From Radiobacillus deserti (GTDB taxonomy: Bacteria > Bacillota > Bacilli > Bacillales > Amphibacillaceae): a DNA stretch of 64,000 nt. The stretch lies in NCBI RefSeq assembly GCF_007301515.1, contig NZ_CP041666.1, positions 1,426,001 through 1,490,000 on the forward strand, in the 5' to 3' direction. Shown here piece by piece: positions 52,144-61,395 of this stretch; positions within the stretch are counted from its first letter, which is position 1, and each line of letters starts with the position of its first letter. Both the position numbers and the translations under genes were made by a program. The notes beneath the pieces were generated by a model. That model saw only the letters and a list, made by a program, of their open reading frames with translations, was not told where the DNA came from and did not search any database.

Positions 52144-52182
52144 AACCACGATATGCCAGACGGCATTTTCGTGGTTTTTTTG
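52144..52182 (+). terminator. Terminator after bshC
   Basis: AACCACGA-ATGCC / GGCAT-TCGTGGTT with T7. Confidence 0.85.
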
Positions 52183-52233
52183 TGTAGAAATGGTCGTGAT
52201 TCACCCTTGTCCCCCACTTTTAAATCCTTGTTT

Positions 52234-52257
52234 AACCCTTGATAAACAAGGGTTTTC
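52234..52257. terminator. Second hairpin upstream of mraZ
   Basis: AACCCTTG / CAAGGGTT with loop ATAAA and a short T-run. Confidence 0.6.
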
Positions 52258-52286
52258 TGTTTGGGATGAAAAATATTTAAAAATAG

Positions 52287-52334
52287 GTGGTGGAAGGTGG
52301 GGGATTGTGGTAATATAGAGAAAGAAAGTGGGGG
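52287..52334 (+). promoter_or_regulatory. MraZ-box-like direct repeats and mraZ promoter
   Basis: GTGG occurs at 52287, 52297 and 52307, an exact 10-base period, as in MraZ operators (TGGGN with 5-base gaps). They overlap the probable -35/-10 zone (TAATAT at 52311–52316). A further AAAGTGGGGG (52325–52334) covers the mraZ ribosome-binding site and is complementary to CCCCCACTTT at 52211–52220. Confidence 0.6.
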
Positions 52335-52342
52335 CGGTCTCT

Positions 52343-52776
52343 ATGTTTATGGGTGAGTTTCAACATATAATATTGATTCAAAAGGTCGCATAATCGTCCC
52401 TGCAAAGTTTCGCGAAGGTCTCGGTGAGACATTCGTCTTGACGCGTGGTCTCGATCAATGTTTGTTTGCTTACCCATTAAGCGAATGGAAAGTATTAGAA
52501 GAGAAGCTAAAAAAACTCCCACTTACGAAAAAAGACGCTCGTGCTTTTACTCGTTTCTTCTTTTCAGGCGCTATCGAATGTGAAGTGGACAAGCAGGGAA
52601 GAATAAATATACCTGCCCCACTAAGGAAATATGCAGCACTTGATAAGGAATGTGTTGTGATTGGCGTATCCAATAGAATTGAATTCTGGGCTAACAGCGA
52701 ATGGGAAACCTATTTTGAGGAGTCTGAGGAATCTTTCACAGAAATTGCTGAGAATATGATGGACTTTGATATATAG
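52343..52776 (+). pseudogene. mraZ: Transcriptional regulator MraZ, frameshifted (2-base insertion)
   Basis: MraZ is an AbrB-fold repressor of its own division/cell-wall cluster. The frame starts MFMGEFQH at 52343 behind GGGGGCGG but leaves the family sequence at about 52364–52371, where CAACATATAATATTGAT should be CAACATAATATTGAT, and stops at codon 17. Dropping two bases gives 143 residues, the B. subtilis length, with SKGRIIVPAKFRE, LTRGLDQCLFAYPL, FFFSGAIECEVDKQGRINIP intact. A downstream start (TTG 52438) has no good ribosome-binding site. Real loss or a dinucleotide error. Confidence 0.85.
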
Positions 52777-52809
52777 AACCCTTACACAACAAATGAAGCG
52801 GGTGAACTA

Positions 52810-53791
52810 ATGTTTGAGCATTACAGTGTGTTAAATCAGGAAGCCGTTGACGGCTTACATATTAAAGCGGATGGAACGTATGTGGATTGTACGCTTGGAG
52901 CGGGAGGTCATGCGGAACGAATTGTGAAACAGTTGGGTAAGCATGGCCGATTGATTGCGTTTGATCAAGACACGCAAGCTCTTCAAGCAGCGGAAGAAAG
53001 GCTAAAGCCTTATGAACGTAATATGATGTTTGTGCATGCTAACTTCCGTCATCTTCAAGCTAAGCTGAAAGAACATCAAATTGAAAAAGTAGACGGTATT
53101 TTGTTTGATTTAGGAGTTTCCTCTCCGCAGTTGGATCAAGCAGAAAGAGGGTTTAGTTACCATAGTGAAGCTAGGTTGGATATGAGAATGGATCAGAGCC
53201 AATCGTTATCTGCTTATGAAGTAGTGAATACATGGAGTTACGAAAAAGCTTGTTCGAATCTTCTTTCAATACGGGGAAGAGAAATTCTCTAAACAGATTG
53301 CAAGAAAAATCGAACAACAACGAGAGCATAAAGAAATTGAAACAACACAGGAATTGGTGGAACTTATAAAAGAGGCCATTCCTGCTCCAGCAAGACGAAA
53401 GGGTGGACATCCAGGTAAGCGGATTTTTCAAGCTATACGTATTGCTGTAAATGATGAATTAGGTGCTTTCTATGATGCCTTACATCAAGCTGCTGAGGTT
53501 GTAAGTATGAATGGTAGAATATCGGTTATCACGTTTCATTCATTAGAAGATCGATTATGTAAACAGGCGTTTAAAAAGTGGAGTACAGTACCACCAATAC
53601 CTAAGAATATACCAGTCATACCTGAAGAAATGAAACCACCATTTAAGCTGTTAACAAGAAAACCTATTGTACCAAATGATAAGGAACTAGAAGAAAACAG
53701 AAGATCTAGGTCAGCAAAACTAAGAATTGTTGAAAAAGTTAAACCGTGGAATGAAGAATTTTTCTATCAAGAAGGGTGGAATAAATGGTGA
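52810..53791 (+). pseudogene. rsmH: 16S rRNA (cytosine1402-N4)-methyltransferase RsmH, frameshifted (1-base insertion)
   Basis: SAM-dependent methyltransferase (MraW). The first part (52810–53292) has the start MFEHYSVLNQEAVDGL, SAM motif DCTLGAGGHAERI, DLGVSSPQLDQAERGFSY and DMRMDQ, then diverges at an A5 run (53243–53247) and stops at 53292. Removing one A continues in frame to 53791 with FFQYGEEKF, ARRKGGHPGKRIFQAIRIAVN, SVITFHSLEDR and the SRSAKLR C terminus, 326 residues in all (B. subtilis 311). Every motif is otherwise preserved, so the break is recent or a base-call error. Overlaps ftsL. Confidence 0.88.
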
Positions 53792-54177
53792 GCGCAAGTG
53801 AAGCTAGAAATTGGCAACAATCATGGCAACAACAAACGAACCCAACAACCCAAAGAGAACCAGAACGTAAAGTTAAAGTAAAAATTAACAAAAAAAGATG
53901 GGTTACGACTGGTGAAAAAGTGTTATATACTGTATCCAGTGCCATAGCGGTCACTGCTTTATTTTTCATCGTTTCCTTTAGCACTTCTTTAGATTCGCTG
54001 AATAGAGATGTTCAACAAATGGAACAGCAAATGGATAAGCAACAGGTTCAAAATGAAAATTTGGAATACAAAGTAAAAGAACTGTCAAATCCAGATCGAA
54101 TTCTTAAGATTGCAAAAGAAAATGGATTAAAAATACAAAATGCAGAAGTGAAACAAGCTAGCACAGTATCCAACTGA
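53785..54177 (+). CDS. ftsL: Cell division protein FtsL
   Basis: 130 residues, bitopic. Cytoplasmic Gln/Lys-rich N terminus, one membrane helix (about 52–72, VSSAIAVTALFFIVSF) and an external coiled coil (QQMEQQMDKQQVQNENLEYKVKEL) for pairing with DivIC. Its ATG lies within the last codons of rsmH (7-base overlap), so the rsmH frameshift could affect coupling. Precedes pbpB. Confidence 0.9.
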   Translation: MVSASEARNWQQSWQQQTNPTTQREPERKVKVKINKKRWVTTGEKVLYTVSSAIAVTALFFIVSFSTSLDSLNRDVQQMEQQMDKQQVQNENLEYKVKELSNPDRILKIAKENGLKIQNAEVKQASTVSN

Positions 54178-54194
54178 TAAGGTGGAATGTTGCA

Positions 54195-56375
54195 GTGAAA
54201 AAAAATAAAACAACACATGTTATGTCCTCCATTCTTTTGGTGGTTTTTTCGGTTTTATTTTTAGTGCTATGTGGTCGGTTTCTATACATACAAGGAACAG
54301 GAGAAGTGTCCGGTGTTTCGTTGGAGGAATGGGCTGATAAACAACGGACAAGTACCTATGAAATAGAAGCAACACGAGGTACGATATATGACAGAAATGG
54401 AATGACGCTCGCGTATGATCGTGCAACGTATCGTGTGCAGGCGGTCATAAGTGATAAATATTCAGATAATCTGGAGGAGCCACAGCACGTTACGGACCCG
54501 CAAAAAACTGCGGAGAAGCTGGCTCCTTTATTAAATATGGAAGTCGCAGAAATGGTGAAGGTCATTGAAGATGGAAAGGCAGAGGGTTTATATCAAGTTG
54601 AATTTGGAACAAAAGGAAGAGATTTGAGTCAAGAGACAAAAGAAAAGATAGAGGCCTTAAAACTTCCTGGTATTAAATTTCAAGAAGAATCAATCCGTTA
54701 TTATCCGAATGGACAATTTGCTGCTCGTGTAATTGGATTGGCTCAAAAAAATGATAATAACAAAATATCGGGAGTTACCGGTATTGAACTAGAAATGGAT
54801 GATTTATTATCTGGTGAGAAAGGAAAAATCTCTTATCAACGGGACAAATATGCGACTAAACTATTAGACCCGAAGGAAGTAATTAAAGAGCCTAATAACG
54901 GGGATAATGTTTATTTAACACTTGACCAGAAAATCCAAACGTTTCTTGAGGATGCTATGTCTCAAGTAGAAGCTCAGTACAGTCCTGCACGGATGTCAGC
55001 CATTGTCATGAACCCGAAAACTGGCGAAGTGCTTGCAATGGGAAATCGCCCGAGCTATAACCCAAATGATATTGGAGAAGTTAAAAACTGGTATAACGAT
55101 ACGATTGCCAACCCGTTTGAGCCTGGGTCAACGATGAAGATTTTTACCTTGGCTTCCGCAATATCAGCTGGAGTGTGGAATCCTAACGATACCTATCAAT
55201 CCGGAACATATAGTGTACAGGGTGGATCTATCAATGACTGGAGAAGAGACTGGGGAACGATTACGTATTTAGAAGGGATTCAACGTTCTTCTAACGTTGG
55301 AGCAGCAAAACTAGCCTATGAAAAAATTGGCCCAGATAAGTTTCTAGACTATTTAAATGCCTTTGATTTTGATGAAGTTTCGGGCATTGATTTACCTGGT
55401 GAAGTAGCCGGACAAATCCTATATCGATATCCAATTGAACAAGTAACGACTTCCTTTGGTCAAGGTACTACTGTTACACCAATTCAACTAATGAAGGCAG
55501 CTACCTCTGTTGCGAATGATGGGAAAATGATGAGGCCGTATGTCATCTCTAAAGTAGTGGACCCAAATACGAACAAGGTTATAAAAGAAACGAAGCCAGA
55601 AGTGGTTGGAGAACCAATAACCGCTGACGTAGCAAAGCAAGTAAGAGATATTTTAGAGACTGTTATTACATCAGAAAATGGTACAGGTAAGGTTTACAAA
55701 TTAAATGATTATTCCGTTGCAGGGAAGACAGGTACTGCGCAAATTCCTGGAGGCCCTAATGGAAGATATTTAACTGGTGATGAAAATTATGTATTTTCAT
55801 TCTTAGGAATGGCTCCAAAGGATGACCCGGAGCTTATGATGTATGTTTCTATCAAGCAACCTAATCTTGGGAAAAATGAAGTAGGATCAGAGCCTGTATC
55901 CTTTATTTTTAAAAGTGTGATGGAAAACAGTCTGCACTATTTAGAGATAAATCCAGATCAAGAGGACACTGCTAATATTTCGACTGTTCAAGTTCCTGAT
56001 GTTACCAATCAATCGGTATCAAGTGCTACGGATCAACTCTCTAAATTAGGCTTTAACGTTACCAAAATAGGAAACGGTCAAACGGTCACAGGTGTTTATC
56101 CGGAAGTAGGGACAAAAGCATTACCTAATGAACGTGTCCTAGTCTTAACGAACAAACCAACCGTACCAAGCATGAAGGGATGGTCCGTTAGGGATGTGTT
56201 GAAGTTTAGCTCTTTAACTGGTATGAAGGTCGATACAATGGGAACAGGATTTGCAATTAAACAAAGTATTCAAAAGGATACACCAATTCAATCGGATGGG
56301 TATCTTGTCGTAGAGTTTGCTCCACCAAGTTACATCGAAGAGGAAGTCGAATCTCCAGAAGAGACAACAGAATAG
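54195..56375 (+). CDS. pbpB: Penicillin-binding protein 2B, division transpeptidase
   Basis: 726-residue class B PBP crosslinking septal peptidoglycan. GTG start behind AAGGTGG. One N-terminal membrane helix, dimerisation domain (about 55–230), transpeptidase domain with Ser312 in PGSTMK, SSN (about 370) and KTGT (Lys511), then two PASTA domains (about 590–715, VPDVTNQSVSSATDQL). Essential for division in B. subtilis. Partner of FtsW and FtsL. Confidence 0.96.
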   Translation: MKKNKTTHVMSSILLVVFSVLFLVLCGRFLYIQGTGEVSGVSLEEWADKQRTSTYEIEATRGTIYDRNGMTLAYDRATYRVQAVISDKYSDNLEEPQHVTDPQKTAEKLAPLLNMEVAEMVKVIEDGKAEGLYQVEFGTKGRDLSQETKEKIEALKLPGIKFQEESIRYYPNGQFAARVIGLAQKNDNNKISGVTGIELEMDDLLSGEKGKISYQRDKYATKLLDPKEVIKEPNNGDNVYLTLDQKIQTFLEDAMSQVEAQYSPARMSAIVMNPKTGEVLAMGNRPSYNPNDIGEVKNWYNDTIANPFEPGSTMKIFTLASAISAGVWNPNDTYQSGTYSVQGGSINDWRRDWGTITYLEGIQRSSNVGAAKLAYEKIGPDKFLDYLNAFDFDEVSGIDLPGEVAGQILYRYPIEQVTTSFGQGTTVTPIQLMKAATSVANDGKMMRPYVISKVVDPNTNKVIKETKPEVVGEPITADVAKQVRDILETVITSENGTGKVYKLNDYSVAGKTGTAQIPGGPNGRYLTGDENYVFSFLGMAPKDDPELMMYVSIKQPNLGKNEVGSEPVSFIFKSVMENSLHYLEINPDQEDTANISTVQVPDVTNQSVSSATDQLSKLGFNVTKIGNGQTVTGVYPEVGTKALPNERVLVLTNKPTVPSMKGWSVRDVLKFSSLTGMKVDTMGTGFAIKQSIQKDTPIQSDGYLVVEFAPPSYIEEEVESPEETTE

Positions 56376-56457
56376 CCTAAATAGAACAGTGTTCTAATCG
56401 TTATAGCTCGTTCATATATTGGATACAAGCATACTTATGTATATGAGGAGATGTCTT

Positions 56458-58422
56458 ATGAAGCGAGTATCCAATGTAACATTGAGAAAACGATTAGTCA
56501 CTGTTTTTTTAATTGGAATGATAGTTTTTTTCGTTATTATTGCTAGGTTGGGCTATGTCCAATTTGTCATAGGAGATTGGTTAACTGATAAAGCAGAAGA
56601 ATCTTGGAGCAGAGATATTACGTTTGAGCCCGAACGGGGAAAAATTTTAGATCGAAATGGAGAGGTACTAGCTGGAAATGTATCTGCACCTACTGTTATG
56701 GTTGTGCCTAGTCAGATTGAGAATCCCGATGAGGTAGCGGATCATCTTGCAGACATTTTAAACATGGAGAAAGAAGCGGCACTTAAGGAAGTAACTAAAA
56801 AATCTAGTATTGTTAAGATTCATCCACAAGGTCGTAAGATATCAGAAGAAAAGGCGAATGCTATTCGGGCATTGGACATGCCAGGGGTGTACATAGCTGA
56901 AGATTCCAAAAGAAACTATCCAAACGGAAGTTATTTATCACACGTACTCGGATTTAGTGGAATAGATAACCAGGGCCTGATGGGACTCGAAGCTTATTAT
57001 GATGACCGATTAAACGGGGAAAAAGGTAGTTTATCCTTTTATTCAGACGCAAAGGGTCATAAAATGGAGGATATTGCCGACGTATATAAAGCGCCGAAAG
57101 ATGGACAAAATTTAAAGCTAACGATTGATTCAAGAGTCCAAACTATTATTGAACGAGAACTAGATTTAGCAGTTTCAAAGTATAATCCGGATGGAGCCAT
57201 TGCGTTGGCCGTTGACCCTGATACAGGAGAAGTGTTAGGAATGTCGTCGCGGCCGACATTTAACCCGGAAAACTATCAAAATGTTGATCCCGAGGTTTAT
57301 AATCGAAACTTGCCAGTCTGGAGTACCTATGAGCCCGGCTCTACGTTTAAAATTATTACTTTAGCGGCAGCATTGGAAGAAAAGCTGGTAGACCTAGACA
57401 AAGATGAGTTTAATGATGATGGGTCGATCGAGGTGGACGGGGCCACTCTTCATTGCTGGAAAAGTGGTGGCCACGGGCATCAAACCTTTATGGAAGTCGT
57501 ACAAAATTCATGTAACCCAGGCTTTGTAAAGCTAGGGGAAAAGCTAGGTACAGAAAGATTGTTTTCTTACATTGATAACTTTGGATTTGGTCAAAAGACA
57601 GGGATTGATCTACAAGGGGAAGCAAAAGGAATCATGTTTTCAGAGGAAAATAGGGGCCCGGTAGAAACCGCAACAACAGCGTTCGGTCAAGGGGTCTCCG
57701 TTACGCCAATACAACAAGTAATGGCAGTGTCCGCAGCCGTTAACGGTGGATATTTATATGAGCCATATATCGCCAAGGAGTGGGTCGATCCTATTACAAA
57801 TGAAGTGGTGGAACAAAACGAACCTAACTTGAAAAAGCGGGTGATCAGTGAGGCGACTTCTAAGGAAATAAGAAGAGCGTTAGAAAATGTTGTAGCTAAA
57901 GGTACTGGTGGAAGTGCATATGTGGAAGGATACCGAGTTGGTGGGAAAACGGGGACAGCTCAAAAAGTAGGGCCAGATGGAACCTATATGGAAAATAATC
58001 ATATTGTATCTTTTATGGGGTTTGCGCCAGCGGATGATCCGGAAATAGTTGTTTATGTAGCGATTGATAATCCGAAAGGAACCGTACAATTTGGTGGGGT
58101 TGTTGCGGCACCAATTGCGGGTACTATCATTGGGGATAGTCTCCGAGCATTAGGAGTGGAAAAACGAGAAAACGGAGTGGAAAAAGAATATAAATGGCCT
58201 GATCAACCTTTAGTCGAGGTACCAGATCTAATTGGAAAGACGAAAAAAGATTTACAACAATATTTAACAAACCTTGCAATAGAAACAAGTGGAGAAGGCA
58301 AATATGTAACGAATCAAGCGCCTGAGGCTGGGGTGAAGATTGAGCAGGGAGAAAAAATAAGGTTATATTTTTCTGATGAAAAACCGGAAAATTCCGAGGA
58401 GAAAAATTCAGATGAAAATTGA
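56458..58422 (+). CDS. spoVD: Stage V sporulation protein SpoVD, class B PBP
   Basis: Transpeptidase for the spore cortex. Start 56458 follows GAGGAG by 8 bases; the frame extends 13 codons further without a site. 654 residues (B. subtilis 645): one membrane helix, dimerisation domain, transpeptidase domain with Ser295 in PGSTFK and KTGT at Lys497, a C-terminal PASTA domain (about 580–640). The CWKSGGHGH segment contains the Cys pair region (C…NSC) reduced by StoA in the family. Expected to be sigma-E controlled. Confidence 0.94.
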   Translation: MKRVSNVTLRKRLVTVFLIGMIVFFVIIARLGYVQFVIGDWLTDKAEESWSRDITFEPERGKILDRNGEVLAGNVSAPTVMVVPSQIENPDEVADHLADILNMEKEAALKEVTKKSSIVKIHPQGRKISEEKANAIRALDMPGVYIAEDSKRNYPNGSYLSHVLGFSGIDNQGLMGLEAYYDDRLNGEKGSLSFYSDAKGHKMEDIADVYKAPKDGQNLKLTIDSRVQTIIERELDLAVSKYNPDGAIALAVDPDTGEVLGMSSRPTFNPENYQNVDPEVYNRNLPVWSTYEPGSTFKIITLAAALEEKLVDLDKDEFNDDGSIEVDGATLHCWKSGGHGHQTFMEVVQNSCNPGFVKLGEKLGTERLFSYIDNFGFGQKTGIDLQGEAKGIMFSEENRGPVETATTAFGQGVSVTPIQQVMAVSAAVNGGYLYEPYIAKEWVDPITNEVVEQNEPNLKKRVISEATSKEIRRALENVVAKGTGGSAYVEGYRVGGKTGTAQKVGPDGTYMENNHIVSFMGFAPADDPEIVVYVAIDNPKGTVQFGGVVAAPIAGTIIGDSLRALGVEKRENGVEKEYKWPDQPLVEVPDLIGKTKKDLQQYLTNLAIETSGEGKYVTNQAPEAGVKIEQGEKIRLYFSDEKPENSEEKNSDEN

Positions 58423-58454
58423 TATACGATTCGTTACAAAAGACCGAGTTCTGT

Positions 58455-58460
58455 TATAAT
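58455..58460 (+). promoter_or_regulatory. Extended -10 promoter for murE
   Basis: TGTTATAAT between spoVD and murE, 44 bases before the likely TTG start; vegetative murE expression would then not depend on the spoVD promoter. Confidence 0.5.
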
Positions 58461-58503
58461 AAATTAATGTCTTACTTATTTAATGGTTAGGAAGTGTCCG
58501 ATT

Positions 58504-59988
58504 TTGATTTTAAAGGAATTGTTATCTGATATTTCGTTTTATAGTACAACAACACCTATTGAGAATGTGATGATAAAAGGGATTGAAATGGATTCAAGAC
58601 AAATAAAACCCGGGTATTTGTTTGTCTGTATCTCGGGTCATACCGTTGATGGTCATGATTATGTAAAGCAAGCGATTCAGAATGGCGCCATTGCAATCTT
58701 AGCTGAAAAACCATTAGATGTGGACGTACCGGTCATTACTGTTTCGGATACATCTAGGGCTTTGGCTATTCTCGCTAATCGATATTTCGAACGACCAACA
58801 CAGGATCTTCACTTGATTGGGGTTACAGGAACGAATGGTAAAACGTCGGTAACCTACCTTTTAGAAGCCATTTTTCAAAAAGCGAAGAAACACACTGGTC
58901 TTATTGGTACTATTCAAATGAAAATAGGGGAAGAGAGCTTCGAGGTGAAAAATACAACACCTGATTCACTCTTCTTACAAAAAAGTTTTGCGAAAATGCT
59001 AGAAAAAGAGGTGGATGCAGCTTTTATGGAGGTATCCTCCCACGCTCTCGTTATGGGAAGAACGTTTGGTTGTGATTTTGACATCGCTATATTTACAAAC
59101 TTAACACAGGACCATTTGGATTATCACTCCACGATGGAAGAATACTTGCATGCCAAAAGTCTGTTATTCTCACAATTAGGAAACCGATATGATGGAAATC
59201 CAAAATATGCAATCATAAATAAAGATGACTCGCATAGCCTTACACTAATTAAAAGTACAGCTCAGCAGGTACTTACTTATGGAATTCATAGTGATAAATT
59301 AGATGTTCAGGCCACGAATGTGATGTTAGATGCTAATGGTTCAAGTTTTGATATGCGTACGCCTGTTGGAACGATTTCCATTAAGAGTAAGCTTATGGGG
59401 ATGTTCAGTGTATATAACATGTTGGCTGCAGCTTCAGCTGCTATATGCTCCGGCATTTCCTTGAAAGCCATTCAGACTGCGCTTGAATCAACAACAGGGG
59501 TAAGAGGCAGGTTTGAGCCTGTTGTCGCTGGTCAGTCCTTTGGAGTAATCGTGGACTACGCACATACGCCAGATTCACTTGAAAATGTTCTGAAAACCGT
59601 CAAGTCCTTTGCCAAGGGAAATGTATACGTTGTAGTTGGATGTGGCGGAGATCGTGATCGTACGAAGCGTCCTATAATGGCGAAAACAGCTGTTACCTAT
59701 GCAGATCTTGCGCTGTTTACTTCTGATAATCCGCGTTCAGAGGACCCGAAACAAATTCTAAAGGATATGGTAGAAGGGGTCGATGGCCAAACGCAGGCCT
59801 ACAGAGTGATTGAAAATCGGAAAGAGGCCATTCAATATGCAGTGGAACATGCAAAAGAAGATGATATTGTCGTCATTGCAGGAAAAGGTCATGAAACCTA
59901 TCAAATCATAGGGGATACCACTTATGATTTTGATGATCGACAAGTAGCTACCGAGATAATTCATCAAATTTTACAGAAGGAGTTATAA
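58504..59988 (+). CDS. murE: UDP-MurNAc-tripeptide synthetase MurE (meso-DAP adding)
   Basis: Adds the third stem residue to UDP-MurNAc-Ala-Glu. The likely start is TTG 58504, 7 bases after AGGAAGTG (494 residues); ATG 58483 is in frame but has no site. ATP loop GVTGTNGKTSVTYL, carbamylated-Lys region and the specificity motif DNPR (in SDNPRSEDP), which marks meso-diaminopimelate rather than lysine. FASTER: VRGRFEPV and DYAHTPDSL also present. Followed by murF after 4 bases. Confidence 0.94.
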   Translation: MILKELLSDISFYSTTTPIENVMIKGIEMDSRQIKPGYLFVCISGHTVDGHDYVKQAIQNGAIAILAEKPLDVDVPVITVSDTSRALAILANRYFERPTQDLHLIGVTGTNGKTSVTYLLEAIFQKAKKHTGLIGTIQMKIGEESFEVKNTTPDSLFLQKSFAKMLEKEVDAAFMEVSSHALVMGRTFGCDFDIAIFTNLTQDHLDYHSTMEEYLHAKSLLFSQLGNRYDGNPKYAIINKDDSHSLTLIKSTAQQVLTYGIHSDKLDVQATNVMLDANGSSFDMRTPVGTISIKSKLMGMFSVYNMLAAASAAICSGISLKAIQTALESTTGVRGRFEPVVAGQSFGVIVDYAHTPDSLENVLKTVKSFAKGNVYVVVGCGGDRDRTKRPIMAKTAVTYADLALFTSDNPRSEDPKQILKDMVEGVDGQTQAYRVIENRKEAIQYAVEHAKEDDIVVIAGKGHETYQIIGDTTYDFDDRQVATEIIHQILQKEL

Positions 59989-59992
59989 AGGC

Positions 59993-61351
59993 ATGCTCTT
60001 TTCTACAACTTTTCTGAACGAAATTTTTCCTGAACATAAAGGTGCAGTAAATGTTCAGATAGCCTTTAATGAGGTTACAACAGATAGCCGAAGACAAGTA
60101 AAAAAGTCATTATTTGTCCCTCTAGTTGGAGACAATTTTGATGGTCATGATTTTCTAAAAGATGCTTTTTACAACGGAGCGATCGGCGCAATTTGGCAAA
60201 AGGATAGAACACTTCCTCGGTTTATTCCGACCGATTTCCCAGTGTACTTTGTGGATGATACCTTGCAAGCACTTCAACTCCTAGCTGCCCAGTATAGGTT
60301 AGATGTGGATCCAAAAGTAATTGGAATTACTGGGTCCAATGGAAAGACCACGACAAAAGATATGGTTGGTACAGTGCTGGAAAGTACGTATAAAACGCAT
60401 CGGACGAATGGAAATTTTAATAACCATATCGGTTTACCACTTACGATATTATCGATGCCTAGAGATACGGAAATCCTTGTGTTAGAAATGGGTATGAGTA
60501 ATTTTGGTGAGATTCAAAGACTGTCGGAAATAGCAAAGCCGGATTACGCTATCATTACAAATATAGGGGAATCTCATATTGAGTATCTTGGTTCTCGAGA
60601 AGGAATTGCCCAAGCAAAAAAAGAAATTGTTGCTGGAATGCCAACTGAAGGTCGTCTTTACATAGATGGAGATGAACCGTTGTTGAATAATATTAATGCT
60701 AAGGATTTAACCATTATTACATGTGGGTTTCAATCTAATAATCAAGTAGTGCTAGAGCATATTTCAATGGATTCCGATTATACGGAATTCCAAATTCAAT
60801 CGGAGACGTTTCGTCTTCCTATGTTAGGGAAGCATAATGTGAAGAATGCATCCTTTGCTATATCCATTGCAAAGGATATAGGTTTGTCCTCGGACGTTAT
60901 TAAGAAAAGCTTACTTTCCTTGAAAATTTCAGGAATGCGATTTGAAAAACTACCTGGACCGAATGGCTCTACGCTAATAAACGATGCCTACAATGCCTCT
61001 CCTACATCGATGAAAGCAGCCATACAAGTTGTGAAGGATTTGAAGGCCTATCCCAAAAAAGTACTCGTTTTGGGAGATATTTTTGAAATTGGGGATACAT
61101 CGAAAGAGCTGCACCGTTCTGTAGCAGAAGCAATCTCGGACGAAATTGATATGGTGTTAACAATTGGAAAGGACGCTTCAGAAATTACGAGCAAAGTACA
61201 TCAAGATTATCCTGAGCTTTACGCGAAGCATTGTGAATCAGAACAGGAGATTGTAAGAGAATTACAAGCAGTTCTTGCAGAAGGCACCGTTATATTATTT
61301 AAAGCATCCCGCGGTATGAAGTTTGAGAGAATAATTGAACAGCTCCAGTAG
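59993..61351 (+). CDS. murF: UDP-MurNAc-tripeptide:D-Ala-D-Ala ligase MurF
   Basis: 452 residues, three Mur-ligase domains. N-terminal substrate domain (DSRRQVKKSLFVPL), ATP loop GITGSNGKTTTKDM (about 110–123), EMGMSNFGEI and NIGESHIEYLGS in the central domain, NDAYNASPTSMKAAI at the start of the C-terminal domain. Completes the UDP-MurNAc-pentapeptide. AAGGAG before the ATG. Confidence 0.96.
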   Translation: MLFSTTFLNEIFPEHKGAVNVQIAFNEVTTDSRRQVKKSLFVPLVGDNFDGHDFLKDAFYNGAIGAIWQKDRTLPRFIPTDFPVYFVDDTLQALQLLAAQYRLDVDPKVIGITGSNGKTTTKDMVGTVLESTYKTHRTNGNFNNHIGLPLTILSMPRDTEILVLEMGMSNFGEIQRLSEIAKPDYAIITNIGESHIEYLGSREGIAQAKKEIVAGMPTEGRLYIDGDEPLLNNINAKDLTIITCGFQSNNQVVLEHISMDSDYTEFQIQSETFRLPMLGKHNVKNASFAISIAKDIGLSSDVIKKSLLSLKISGMRFEKLPGPNGSTLINDAYNASPTSMKAAIQVVKDLKAYPKKVLVLGDIFEIGDTSKELHRSVAEAISDEIDMVLTIGKDASEITSKVHQDYPELYAKHCESEQEIVRELQAVLAEGTVILFKASRGMKFERIIEQLQ

Positions 61352-61395
61352 TCGTATGGTTGGACGGGTTATTGCGGTAAGGAGGATACTAGGAA

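Noticed and set aside
52064..52318. 84-residue frame over the bshC–mraZ interval
   Set aside because: Covers two terminators and the MraZ-box-like repeats, and starts inside bshC.
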